Positions 49,834 to 61,430 of a stretch of 64,000 nt of DNA are shown here, piece by piece. How positions within the stretch are numbered: the stretch's first letter is position 1; each line of letters starts with the position of its first letter. Under the pieces are notes generated by a model. The model saw nothing but the letters and a program-made list of their open reading frames with translations, had not been told where the DNA came from and made no database searches. Position numbers and translations under genes: made by a program. The stretch is from Hoplostethus atlanticus (lineage: Eukaryota; Chordata; Actinopteri; Trachichthyiformes; Trachichthyidae). The stretch covers positions 104,051 to 168,050 of the forward strand of contig JAXDDX010000340.1 in assembly GCA_034670405.1 (NCBI GenBank). The letters are read 5' to 3'.

Positions 49834-52058
49834 CTACTGTTCACAAATCCAACGCCGTTCTATACAACAAGGCTCATCGTTCCATGTGTCCAATGCTTTT
49901 ATTAAGTACGCACAGTCTTCTTGTCTTCTGTCATCATTAGGCTCACCCAATGCCCAGAACCTATTTTAGATACAGAAGGGTCATTGCAGCACCAATATGT
50001 TTTATTTTATGATTTATATTAGAACTTAATTTCTAATCTTGCTTAAAAAGCTACATTCTCAATATGCATCTGTCAGCCAAAGGGGGGCATCTCCCTTTGT
50101 AAAAGGCTAGATTTAAGATCATTACAATCAACAATTTTAACACAGGAATTTGACTTGTTAGCAACGAGTAAGGACATACTGACAATGATGTGGTGACATA
50201 AATACATACATGCCTGTACTATATGTGTGTCTCAGACAAGTCTATTTCTATTTCTAAGTCTATCAGCTATCTGCAGTGGTGCAAAGTTAATAGCATGAGG
50301 AGCTAAAAAATGAGGAAGGGGTCTGATTTATTACAAAATCAGAATCATCGTGAATAAATATTACAAAAGAAAAGCAACAGAAAAATTATTTTATTTTGCC
50401 AACATGTCATCCTGAAGCATCTTAGTTGTGGGTCACAGAAAGACGACCACTTCCTGAATTAGTTTCTTACCCATTGTTCAGACTTGATCCATCTACCCAC
50501 TTCCACACCCCTTCTGTTTCCTGATCAGACAGACCAATCCACACGTTGTAGTGAAGGTTTTTGATGAATGACTGAGGTTGAAAAATAACACAAAGAAAAT
50601 ATTTTAGGCAGCACGCAATGAGACGCGCAGACAGTGGCTATGTTTACATGCACACAGTAACCCAGCTATGGACCGTAATCCGGTTAAGTTCTTATAGATA
50701 GATAGATAGATGTCAAAAATGTGTTTTAAAAAAAAATCAAAATAGCGGAAGATTTTGTCACCTGGCCAGTTGTGGTTTTTGAGGCCGTTATGTAGAGCAC
50801 ATTGAGCTGGACTTGTGTGTCAAATTTCAAGTCAATCGGAGTCACGGTGTGAGGGGTGTGGCCTTTCCAAAATCGTGTTTTTGGGCCATAATTACAGCGC
50901 CCCCTATTGATCAATTTCAAAATAGTTTTACACACGTGGTTCAACATTATTATCAAACATACCCTGTGAGTTTTGTAATGATTGGACAAACAATTTCTGA
51001 TTTATAGTCTTATTTGTGTTATGTCACGCACATGTTTTGCATTTGTAGCGCCCCCTAGTGGTCGATTTTAATGAAACTGTCAGGGTATGTTTCAGGTACT
51101 TATGTGGACATATCATGCAAGTTTTGTGATGATTGGCCAAAGGGTTGTTGACTTTGGTCTATTTATGTGCTGAGCGACGCCCTTTTTGAAGTTCATTGGT
51201 CAATATCAATAACTAAATATGATATCAACAAGCTTCATGCAACTTTTGCTAAGCTTGGTCCAATACTGATTCACAGAAAATGTGGTAGCAATCGGACCTA
51301 TAGTTTAGGAGGAGATGTCAAAAATGTGTTTTCAAAAAATTAAAAATGGCGGAAAATCTAGTCTTTAGTGGTTTAGCGGACTTTAGTGGTTCTTGAGGCT
51401 TTTTTGTAGAGCACATTGAGCTGAACGTGTGTCAAATTTCAAGTCAATCGGAGTCACGGTGTGAGGGGTGTGGCTTTTCCAAAATTGCGTTTTTGGGCCT
51501 TAATTACAGCGCCACCATCTGGCCGATTGGGCTCATGTTTCTTGGGAAGCATTTGCACATCATTTCCAGTTATTGGGCCAAGTTTCATGGTTTTACCTCA
51601 TTCCAGCTCACTGCAATTTGCGACGCAGCATAAGACAACAAATAATAGGTGGAATGTAAATGTGTAAAGAAGGTGGAAATCCCCCCCTCACCTGTTCTGC
51701 TGTGCTATTGATGATGACCAGGTCAGCTCCTCTCCTCAGACAGTCCTGCCTGCTCTCCCCCCAGCTTTTACTGTCTGTAGAGGTGAAGTAACAACTGCTG
51801 CCAAATTTGCTCCATCCCTGCGGGCACCTTTCCAGGTCTAGAAAACCAAGAGGTTAGGATGTGAATTATTCACATGGTTTGGTATGTGTTTAAGATCCAT
51901 AATTATATGGCCCAGATGATTGCAACATAAGAACATATGGTAGATACAGATTTGAATTCAGCTGGTTACAATGACCCCGAGAGCAAACACTGCTGTTGCC
52001 CTGAAGCATTTGGAGACACAGTAAAACAGAAGCAACGTTTATTTGAATAACAGCAAAG

Positions 52059-52132
<74 letters not shown>

Positions 52133-53411
52133 AAACAGAATCAACGTTCATTTGAATAACAGCAAAGTATTGTGTCTATTGTTCATGCCTCTTATCTTCT
52201 CATTCGGCCTTTGGATCACCCCTTGCAGCTGGTCTCTCTCTGTAGTCAGGTTGTTGAATCTGGTCTGTAACTGGTCTCTTTCTTCACCCAGGTTATTATA
52301 ACTGGTCTGTAACTGGTCTCTCTCTGTAGACAGGTTGGTGTATCTGGTCTGTAATTGCTCTCTTTCTTCACCCAGGTTGTTGTAACTGGTCTGTAACTGG
52401 TCTCTCTCTGTAGCCAGGTTGGTGTATCTGGTCTGTAACTGGTCTCTCTCTGTAGCCAGATTGTTGAATATGGTCTGTAACTGGTCTCTCTCTGTAGCCA
52501 GGTTGGTGTATCTGGTCTGTAACTGGTCTCTCTCTGTAGCCAGGTTGTTGAATCTGGTCTGTAACCCGTCTCTTTCTTCACCCAGGTTGTTGTAACTGGC
52601 CTGTAACTGGTCTCTTTCTGTAGCCAGGTTGGTGTATCTGGTCTGTAACTGGTCTCTTTCTTCACCCAGGTTGTTGTAACTGGCATGTAACTGGTCTCTC
52701 TCTGTAGCCAGGTTGGTGTATCTGGTCTGTAACTGGTCTCTTTCTTTACCCGGGTTGTTGTAACTGCCCTGTAACTGGTTTCTCTCTCTGGTCAGGTTGT
52801 TGTAACTGCCCTGTAACTGGTCTCTCTCTCTCGTCAGGTCGTGGTAACTGGTCTGTAACTGGTCTCTCTCTCTCGTCAGGTCGTGGTAACTGGTCTGTAA
52901 CTGGTCTCTCTCTGTACCCAGGTTGTTGTAACTGGTCTGTAACTGGTGTCTCTCTGTAACCAGGTTATTGTAACTGCTCTGTATCTGGTCTCTCTCTGTA
53001 GTCAGTTTGTTGTTATTGGTTTGTAACTGGTCTTTCTCTGTAGCCAGGTTGTTGTAGCTGCTCTGTAACTGGTCTCTCTCTTTAATAATGTTGTTGTAAG
53101 TGATCTGTAACTGGTCTCTCTTTTCAGTCATGTTGTTGTATCTGGTCTGTAACTGGTCTCTCTCTTCAGTCATGTTGTTGTATCTGGTCTGTAACTGGTC
53201 TCTCTCTTCAGTCATATCATTGTATCTGGTCTGTAACTGATCTCTCTCTGTAGCCAGGTTGTTGTTATTACTTTGCAACCGGTTTCTCTCTTTAGTCATG
53301 TTGTTGTAACCGGTCTGTAACTGGTCTCTCTCTTCACCCAGGTTATTGTAACTGGTCTGTAACTGGTCTCTCTCTTCACCCAGGTTGTTGTATCTGGTCT
53401 GTACCTGGAAG
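49834..53411 (-). CDS. C-type lectin copy A: neck and CTLD only, 5'-truncated
   Basis: CTLD exons at 51692-51837, 50471-50571 and 49834-49960 (stop 49834-49836); neck exon from 52189 to about 53404-53411. Exons 4-5 look identical to copy B. The last exon differs: [14 protein letters not shown] and [16 protein letters not shown]. The neck has about 29 fourteen-residue units, with extra units near its N-terminal side compared with B. No start or transmembrane exon exists: the neck abuts the 3' flank of copy B at about 53411-53420. The candidate acceptors there are phase-incompatible with B's transmembrane exon. It may be a truncated pseudocopy, an alternative CTLD module for B transcripts, or an assembly duplicate. 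A minus-strand AATAAA is at 49651-49656. Confidence 0.65.
50700..51660. repeat. Interspersed repeat with 612-bp internal duplication, copy A intron
   Basis: Two related segments, 50705-50920 and 51315-51530, share a long stretch around CAAATTTCAAGTCAATCGG at a spacing of 612 bp. Phrases such as GCGCCCCCTAGTGGTC are typical of abundant fish interspersed repeats. No coding potential is seen. The same block is in copy B at 54473-55433, and it is absent from the equivalent intron of copy C. Confidence 0.7.
52059..52132 (+). repeat. (TATC)n microsatellite, copy A
   Basis: About 18 units between the neck exon and CTLD exon 4. It is flanked on both sides by an ATTTGAATAACAGCAAAGTA duplicate. Confidence 0.97.
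52202..53404 (-). repeat. 42-bp minisatellite encoding the copy A neck
   Basis: About 29 in-frame 42-bp units, each encoding 14 residues (consensus [14 protein letters not shown] and variants [21 protein letters not shown]). The pattern is two heptads with Leu at core positions, which predicts a long parallel coiled coil. A second open frame over the same units is a shadow. Confidence 0.9.
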
Positions 53412-53616
53412 CTGGAAAAAAATGTATAGACTTTATTTACTTCAAAAGCAGAGACAATATTACATTAAAAACAGAAATGTTCTCCCAAGTCAAGAGTTGG
53501 CATTACAAAATCATTCATATAGCTTTCATTAGGCATACAACTATATAACCGCTCCTGCTGTCAGAGGAGGAGCAGATGAGGATGTGATTTCGGATCACAA
53601 CTGGATGAATTGGATC

Positions 53617-55831
53617 CTACCGCTCACACATCCAACGCCGTTTGGTAGAACAAGGCTCATCGTTCCATGTGTCCAATGCTTTTATTAAGTACGCACAGTC
53701 TTCTCGTCCTCCGCTATCATTAGGTTCACCTGATGCCCAGAACCTATTTTAGATACAGAAGGGTCATTGCAGCGCCAATATATTTGATTATTATTAGAAC
53801 TTAATTTTTTAACTTGCTTAAAAAGCTGCATTCTTAACATGCATCTGTCAGCCAAAGGGGGCATCTCCCTCTGTAAAGGGCTAGATTTAAGATCATTACA
53901 ATCAAACATTTTGACACAGGAATTTGACTGTAACATCGGTGCAAGGACATACTGACAATGATGTAGTGACATAATTACATACATGCCTGTACTATATGTG
54001 TGTCTCAGGCAGGTCTATTTCTATTTCTAAGTCTATCAGCTATCTGCAGTGGTGCAAAGTTAATAGCATGAGGAGCTAAAAAATGAGGAAGGGGTCTGAT
54101 TTATTACAAAATCAGAATCATCCTGAATAAATATTACAAAAGAAAAGCAACAGAAAAATTATTTTATTTTGCCAACATGTCATCCTGAAGCATCTTAGTT
54201 GTGGGTCACAGAAAGACGACCACATCCTGAATTAGTTTCTTACCCATTGTTCAGACTTGATCCATCTACCCACTTCCACACCCCTTCTGTTTCCTGATCA
54301 GACAGACCAATCCACACGTTGTAGTGAAGGTTTTTGATGAATGACTGAGGTTGAAAAATAACACAAAGAAAATATTTTAGGCAGCACGCAATGAGACGCG
54401 CAGACAGTGGCTATGTTTACATGCACACAGTAACCCAGCTATGGACCGTAATCCGGTTAAGTTCTTATAGATAGATAGATAGATGTCAAAAATGTGTTTT
54501 AAAAAAAAATCAAAATAGCGGAAGATTTTGTCACCTGGCCAGTTGTGGTTTTTGAGGCCGTTATGTAGAGCACATTGAGCTGGACTTGTGTGTCAAATTT
54601 CAAGTCAATCGGAGTCACGGTGTGAGGGGTGTGGCCTTTCCAAAATCGTGTTTTTGGGCCATAATTACAGCGCCCCCTATTGATCAATTTCAAAATAGTT
54701 TTACACACGTGGTTCAACATTATTATCAAACATACCCTGTGAGTTTTGTAATGATTGGACAAACAATTTCTGATTTATAGTCTTATTTGTGTTATGTCAC
54801 GCACATGTTTTGCATTTGTAGCGCCCCCTAGTGGTCGATTTTAATGAAACTGTCAGGGTATGTTTCAGGTACTTATGTGGACATATCATGCAAGTTTTGT
54901 GATGATTGGCCAAAGGGTTGTTGACTTTGGTCTATTTATGTGCTGAGCGACGCCCTTTTTGAAGTTCATTGGTCAATATCAATAACTAAATATGATATCA
55001 ACAAGCTTCATGCAACTTTTGCTAAGCTTGGTCCAATACTGATTCACAGAAAATGTGGTAGCAATCGGACCTATAGTTTAGGAGGAGATGTCAAAAATGT
55101 GTTTTCAAAAAATTAAAAATGGCGGAAAATCTAGTCTTTAGTGGTTTAGCGGACTTTAGTGGTTCTTGAGGCTTTTTTGTAGAGCACATTGAGCTGAACG
55201 TGTGTCAAATTTCAAGTCAATCGGAGTCACGGTGTGAGGGGTGTGGCTTTTCCAAAATTGCGTTTTTGGGCCTTAATTACAGCGCCACCATCTGGCCGAT
55301 TGGGCTCATGTTTCTTGGGAAGCATTTGCACATCATTTCCAGTTATTGGGCCAAGTTTCATGGTTTTACCTCATTCCAGCTCACTGCAATTTGCGACGCA
55401 GCATAAGACAACAAATAATAGGTGGAATGTAAATGTGTAAAGAAGGTGGAAATCCCCCCCTCACCTGTTCTGCTGTGCTATTGATGATGACCAGGTCAGC
55501 TCCTCTCCTCAGACAGTCCTGCCTGCTCTCCCCCCAGCTTTTACTGTCTGTAGAGGTGAAGTAACAACTGCTGCCAAATTTGCTCCATCCCTGCGGGCAC
55601 CTTTCCAGGTCTAGAAAACCAAGAGGTTAGGATGTGAATTATTCACATGGTTTGGTATGTGTTTAAGATCCATAATTATATGGCCCAGATGATTGCAACA
55701 TAAGAACATATGGTAGATACAGATTTGAATTCAGCTGGTTACAATGACCCCGAGAGCAAACACTGCTGTTGCCCTGAAGCATTTGGAGACACAGTAAAAC
55801 AGAAGCAACGTTTATTTGAATAACAGCAAAG

Positions 55832-55917
<86 letters not shown>

Positions 55918-57554
55918 AAACAGAATCAACGTTCATTTGAATAACAGCAAAGTATTGTGTCTATTGTTCATGCCTCTTATCTTCTCATTCGGCCTTTGGA
56001 TCACCCCTTGCAGCTGGTCTCTCGCTGTAGTCAGGTTGTTGAATCTGGTCTGTAACTGGTCTCTTTCTTCACCCAGGTTATTATAACTGGTCTGTAACTG
56101 GTCTCTCTCTGTAGACAGGTTGGTGTATCTGGTCTGTAATTGCTCTCTTTCTTCACCCAGGTTGTTGTAACTGGTCTGTAACTGGTCTCTCTCTGTAGCC
56201 AGGTTGGTGTATCTGGTCTGTAACTGGTCTCTCTCTGTAGCCAGATTGTTGAATATGGTCTGTAACTGGTCTCTCTCTGTAGCCAGGTTGGTGTATCTGG
56301 TCTGTAACTGGTCTCTCTCTGTAGCCAGGTTGTTGAATCTGGTCTGTAACCCGTCTCTTTCTTCACCCAGGTTGTTGTAACTGGCCTGTAACTGGTCTCT
56401 TTCTGTAGCCAGGTTGGTGTATCTGGTCTGTAACTGGTCTCTTTCTTCACCCAGGTTGTTGAAACTGGCATGTAACTGGTCTCTCTCTGTAGCCAGGTTG
56501 GTGTATCTGGTCTGTAACTGGTCTCTTTCTTTACCCAGGTTGTTGTAACTGCCCTGTAACTGGTTTCTCTCTCTGGTCAGGTTGTTGTAACTGCCCTGTA
56601 ACTGGTCTCTCTCTCTCGTCAGGTCGTGGTAACTGGTCTGTAACTGGTCTCTCTCTCTCGTCAGGTCGTGGTAACTGGTCTGTAACTGGTCTCTCTCTGT
56701 ACCCAGGTTGTTGTAACTGGTCTGTAACTGGTGTCTCTCTGTAACCAGGTTATTGTAACTGCTCTGTATCTGGTCTCTCTCTGTAGTCAGTTTGTTGTTA
56801 TTGGTTTGTAACTGGTCTTTCTCTGTAGCCAGGTTGTTGTAGCTGCTCTGTAACTGGTCTCTCTCTTTAATAATGTTGTTGTAAGTGATCTGTAACTGGT
56901 CTCTCTTTTCAGTCATGTTGTTGTATCTGGTCTGTAACTGGTCTCTCTCTTCAGTCATGTTGTTGTATCTGGTCTGTAACTGGTTTCTCTCTTTAGTCAT
57001 GTTGTTGTAACCGGTCTGTAACTGGTCTATCTCTTCACCCAGGTTGTTGTAACTGGTCTGTAACTGGTTTCTCTTTGTAGTCTCTCTGTAGCTGTAACTT
57101 ATTTGTTGGTTTCTTTCTCCTTGGGAATCTGCAGAATGACAAATGCATAATGTATTGAACATCACACGATAAAGCACATCCTAATAATGATGATGGCCAG
57201 TAACGGATTTAAACAACAGACTGAGAAAGACAATGTGAAACTTACAGTGTGTCACCAGGCCTATGATTCCAGCCAGAAGGAGAAGACATAGCGACCCCAG
57301 ACACACTGCAGCACGTCTTCGACGCCTCTCTCTAAACCCATCCCCTAAATCATACAAGTCACTGGCTTAGAAAACAAACAAAAAATGTCCTTACAGTAGC
57401 TAGTATGATCACGTGTATGAAAAGTCTATGTCTACATTTGTGTGATTTTAGCAGTGCATATATTTATGATACCTGAAAGTTGCGCTGCCCTCTGTGGCCT
57501 GTATTCATTTACACTGTCGTCAAAATCCATGGTTGTCATTGTAGATTTCTTCAT
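53617..57554 (-). CDS. C-type lectin copy B: type II membrane receptor with long coiled-coil neck (complete)
   Basis: Exons 57473-57554 (cytoplasmic), 57246-57344 (transmembrane), 55974-57128 (neck), 55465-55610, 54244-54344 and 53617-53743 (CTLD). Total 1710 nt, 569 aa. [10 protein letters not shown] is cytoplasmic. RERRRRR precedes a hydrophobic helix (about residues 39-58). The neck has 26 units of the form RDQLQTxYNN, 14 residues each. The CTLD starts [14 protein letters not shown] and has [23 protein letters not shown] (EPN, mannose type) and WND, the usual Ca2+/sugar residues. The family is CD209/CLEC4-like, a pathogen-sugar receptor by analogy. The neck exon has no phase-compatible GT donor; a GC donor (AGAG then GCATGA) is the only join that keeps frame, so that junction is inferred. 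The start could also be Met 9 (57530). Confidence 0.82.
54473..55433. repeat. Interspersed repeat, copy B intron
   Basis: Same block as 50700-51660, carried along by the tandem duplication; identical at every place I compared. Confidence 0.7.
55832..55917 (+). repeat. (TATC)n microsatellite, copy B
   Basis: About 21 units, three more than in copy A, at the same position. Confidence 0.97.
55987..57075 (-). repeat. 42-bp minisatellite encoding the copy B neck
   Basis: 26 units of the same 14-residue repeat as in copy A. Relative to A it lacks the units around [16 protein letters not shown] and the following DMTEERD unit. Confidence 0.9.
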
Positions 57555-59058
57555 ACTTGTTGGATCACTTTGAAATACTGGAAAAATCCTGTGAATCCTA
57601 ATTTTAACATGATATGTTGAAATGTAAGCAGCAGATCTGTTAACCTCTAGTAAGACTGTCCCGCCCAAATATCAGGTAAAAATCCCACATCAAATGTATT
57701 TTCTTGCTGAAAGTGTCTCTAAAGAACTTGTAATTTTTTACCCTTTAAAAGTCTTTATTTCATTAATGTAAAGGAAAGCCATTTAAATGTGCTGTCTTCA
57801 GATAATAAAAGAAATAAAAGAGCCCTTACCAAAGTTCCTCAGTCTTTATCTCCTTCCAATTATAATCTCTACATCCGATATGTAGCTACTCAAATGAAAC
57901 ACCTCCGAATCAGCTTGAGACATGCATACACAATGAAATATAAAGGGGCAATCAGTGTCACTTTCATTTACTGTTATCCAAGTCATGAGCCATGGAAAAA
58001 CTGGGTATCATTGTCGGTCAGTTTCAAAACGGAGAGATTCTGGTCAAACGGACTTTAATGTTGATACAGTGGCATGATGTCAGCAAAACAATCATTTCAT
58101 TCATCACAACCTGAGGACAAGCAGCATTTGGTTTCATTTATTGCTACATCTTTGTTTGTATGTCTCATGTAATTATTGTTGAACCTTATGGGATGAAATA
58201 CAGATTATCAGATTGTCAGATTATGTCCTGTTGATGAACGATCATTCCTGACCTTCCCCTTTTTTGCTTCACTTCCTTGTCTTGCCTCTAAACTTCTGGA
58301 ATCTGTTTGATGTACAATATATGAGTAGGTCAAATGTAACCTAACTTGAATAGGTGTTGAAGTTAGGCCACATTTGCAGATCAGTGGTTTAGTGACCCAG
58401 AATTGTTTCTTGGCAGGGTGTGAAGACCTCTGAAACAGCATTTAGACCATGTGACACTAAAACTCTCCATTCAAGCAAAAAAAGCACTTACTTAAAACCC
58501 ATTTAAGTAAAATTAAGTAAAATGAACAGTTAACAAAATAATTAAATAATAAATGAAACAACATATTACAGAAAGGCTACAGAATCTCCATATAAGGTTC
58601 AACAAATGGAAAAGCATTTACCTAGGCCAGTAAAGAGCAGTTACTGTGTTGGTTTTGGCATTATAGTTGAGCTTGTTGCTCTTTCATCATTTATTTTTTT
58701 AGATGTTCAAAATAGGTAGGGGAATACTCCATCAATCAATCAAATTTTCTTTCAGGCAATTCCAAAACCGTAGATGCAATGTATGTAGTGGAAACACTCA
58801 ATATCTTGCAAAAATAATGATTTTTACAAAACATGTGTAGTCTTTCAGAACAGAATGTCTTATATGTGTAGTAATTTACTCTCTGGAGTATTGCATGGTG
58901 GACACTGAACTAGTACTTATTATAACAGCTCTAATATTGCATATTGCTAACCAAAATTTCCAATGAGGACAACATTCCTAGGAAAAGTCCATAAAATCTT
59001 GGTCAACAATGACACTTTCAATGAATTTGTCTTGGTGTACTGCATACTACTAAATATA
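57555..59058. other. Upstream region of lectin copy B
   Basis: Probable promoter region of the only lectin copy here with start and transmembrane exons. AT-rich; no TATA box can be placed with confidence and no other gene is seen. Confidence 0.5.
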
Positions 59059-59508
59059 TTAGATTAGATTAGATTAGATTAGATTAGATTCAATTTTATT
59101 GTACAAGTACTGAGACAACGAAATGCAGTTTGGCATCTAACCAGAAGTGCAAAAAGCAGTAAAGTGCAGAGTATGTGCATATATATAGTGTGTTAATATA
59201 AATATTAAATAAACAGTAAGGGATAGATATGAATATGCTAAGATATATATACAGTATGGACAATATTGACACTATGAAAAGTTTGAAATGAATACTCTAG
59301 ATATGTACAGTATAAATAATAATGATATTCTAAACAGGGTACAAAATAAATGGTGTAAGGTATGTATAGTGCAAAAAATATAGATAAATAGTATAGGGGG
59401 GAGGCTTCTGCTATCATCGTGGTGCCGAGTTCAGCAAGGTGACAGCTGAGGGGAAGAAGCTGTTCCTGAGCCTGCTGGTCCTGGAACAAAGAGACCTGTA
59501 GTGCCTGG
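59059..59508 (-). repeat. Interspersed repeat, probably antisense LINE 3' UTR, preceded by (ATTAG)n
   Basis: The (ATTAG)n run at 59059-59090 leads into TTTTATTGTACAAGTACTGA, resembling the reverse of a LINE tail. The GAAGAAGCTGTTCCTGAGCC phrase is common in fish repeats. No intact ORF. Confidence 0.5.
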
Positions 59509-59509
59509 G

Positions 59510-60055
59510 AAGTGGGCAAACAGTTTGTGGCTGGATTGTGAGGACGGCAGAGGGCATCATAGGGGTCTCTCTCCCCCTATCCAGGACACTTACTGGGAAA
59601 AATGCCTACGGAAAGCCTCCAGCATCGTAGGGGACTCTTCCCACCCCTCCACAGACTCTTTGACCCCCTGCAGTCTGGCAGGAGGTACTGCAGCATTAAA
59701 GCCAGCACCACCAGGATGCGCAAAAGCTCCTTCCCCCAGGCTGTCAGACTGCTCATCACCTCACTGCTACCTAAAAAACATACATGCCTTATTTGACACA
59801 CATGCATGCACACACACACCCTACACGGGTCACTTTACACTTGACACTTTACACTTGACACCACTACCCAGCACATTGTTTTATTACTATATATTTTATT
59901 CTTTTATTTATTATATTGGTTGTATTATATGTCATGTCTTATGTTCTGCTTTTTGCACCTTGGTCATGTGAGGAACAACATTGCGTTTGGCTGTATGTGC
60001 TACATGTATAGCTGAAATGACAATAAACTTGACTTGACTGAACTTGAACTTGATC
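59510..60055 (+). mobile_element. LINE (non-LTR retrotransposon) 3' end fragment
   Basis: Frames with WEKCLRKASSIVGDSSHPS, then after a frameshift LFDPLQSGRRYCSIKAST and SSFPQAVRLL, match the extreme C-terminus of fish LINE ORF2 (L2/CR1/Rex type; exact clade not decided). A 3' UTR follows and ends ACAATAAACTTGACTTG. Confidence 0.7.
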
Positions 60056-60300
60056 AGTGATCAGTCTCTGGCATCTTCCTGGATGGATGTTCTCCCACTC
60101 CTCCTTACAGAACTCAACCACCTCAGTGAGGTTTGAGGTCTCACATGAAGCTTCATGTCCCAACACAGCATCTCAATTGGATTTAGGTCAGGACTTTGAC
60201 TTGGCCAATCCAAAACACTAATTCTTCTGCCTGAGTTATTCTTGAGTAGATTTAGACTTAGGATCATGATGTTGTTGAACAACCACTTTTCTTGACTGTA
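60049..60300 (-). mobile_element. Tc1/mariner transposase C-terminal fragment
   Basis: Minus-strand frames contain VLDWPSQSPDLNPIE, including the DLNPIE motif that carries the third catalytic residue of the DDE triad. A shifted frame continues with EVVEFCKEEWENI. Stops and a frameshift mark it as a dead relic. Confidence 0.8.
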
Positions 60301-60469
60301 AGGATGAGGTTATTTTAGTGGTGGGCAACCATGTGTCCCGAGAACAGATTTCCAGAAATCCTCAGCTTTGTGGAGAGGGTGCAGTATTCCCCCACTTTAG
60401 CAACAAATATAAATGAGGATCACTCCTCCATGAACCCAGAAGAGGGAGCCATTACTCCTCGTGTGGGGA

Positions 60470-60735
60470 AAGGGATAACAGTGGGTCCACTTCTCTGCAG
60501 TTCACCCCTGGGTCTTGTCCACTGTGTCAAGAGGATACAGGCTACAATTTGCTGTGAAACCACCCAGGTTCAACAGTTTGTTGACTTCAGTGACCAATGG
60601 AGATTCAGCTCAGGTTTTCAAGCACAAAATCTCCACTTTATTGGACAAAGGGGCAATAAAAAATCCAGGAGGGTTTTTACTCCTCATTCCCAGAAAGGAT
60701 GGCTCACTCCGTCCTATTCTAGACCTATAGAGACT
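60470..60735 (+). mobile_element. DIRS-like retrotransposon reverse-transcriptase fragment
   Basis: An open frame at 60515-60730 reads GYRLQFAVKPPRFN, then ISTLLDKGAIKNPGGF and PRKDGSLRPILDL. This is the start of the RT domain in DIRS-type elements. It is short, and the segment between KGAI and GGF is deleted relative to intact elements. Confidence 0.7.
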
Positions 60736-61430
60736 AAATGGGCATCTCAGAAAATACACATACACACATAATATACATATTTTGCAATAAAATAATTATA
60801 TAAAATATTTTCCTTTTTTTTTTTTAAAGGGTGTGCATGATGTGACCAATCAGCTATACTCTGCCAATGATTCAGTCAGTGTGCTGTACAGTTCCAGATA
60901 TGTGAATGTATTTTATAACCTCAAATCCATGCTATGCTTTTTTACAGTTTGTCAATAGACAAATATCAACCAAACAGTGAAATACAAAAGTGGATTGAAT
61001 GGCCCACTTGACTTTAAAATAAAGTGAACTTGAAGGTATGAAAGCAACGTTGTAGTTTTCTTTCTCTCATAACTGTATTTATGATTGTTCTTTCTCATAG
61101 CTACATCTACAGTATACTAGACGTTGCAGTTATCAGTTTCAATGGGATTTTCATGTATTATTTTCTGACTAATTAGTCAAAAATCACCTCGACGTTATGA
61201 GGCTCCATGTGGTATTTTGGTCAAGAATCAACTATTCACATAATCCAAACAGGTCTTCATATGTGACCGAGGTTACATTTTTAAAAATGTTTATCTAGGG
61301 AAAACATGCAAATCAAAAAGGCTGCTTCAGTTTTGCTGTAAAGGATTTGAGAACCTCCACACTCCTCATCTCAAAGGACTACACATCAATACAGACGGAC
61401 CCTTAACAATGGTAAGCTTGACACAGTATA
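60736..61430. other. Intergenic DNA and 3' flank of lectin copy C
   Basis: The first part is AT-rich and featureless. 61050-61430 is homologous to the 3' flank of copy A (49370-49650), which copy B lacks. Confidence 0.65.

Larger units (their letters stand above)
50330..53330 (-). repeat. Tandem duplication, copy A segment
   Basis: Near-identical to 54095-57070, at an offset of 3773 bp (3785 past the TATC tract). It covers CTLD exons 4-5, the intervening intron with its interspersed repeats, the TATC microsatellite and most of the neck exon. Differences I saw are single bases, the TATC length and neck unit number. Confidence 0.93.
54095..57070 (-). repeat. Tandem duplication, copy B segment
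   Basis: Partner of 50330-53330. The match to copy A decays below about 54090, where the sequence switches to near-identity with copy C (53425-54015 against 61430-62030). Confidence 0.93.

Noticed and set aside
53380..53411. Copy A neck spliced directly to the copy B transmembrane exon
   Set aside because: Both acceptor-like AGs give 0 or 1 extra nt, but the transmembrane exon needs 2; the segment looks like a breakpoint, not a splice site.
52246..56471. Two 146-residue open frames of [15 protein letters not shown] type
   Set aside because: They are the alternate reading frame of the neck minisatellite; the coiled-coil frame is longer and joins the CTLD.
52202..57075. Regular 42-bp repeats resembling a CRISPR array
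   Set aside because: The units are contiguous, coding and without unique spacers, in a vertebrate gene.
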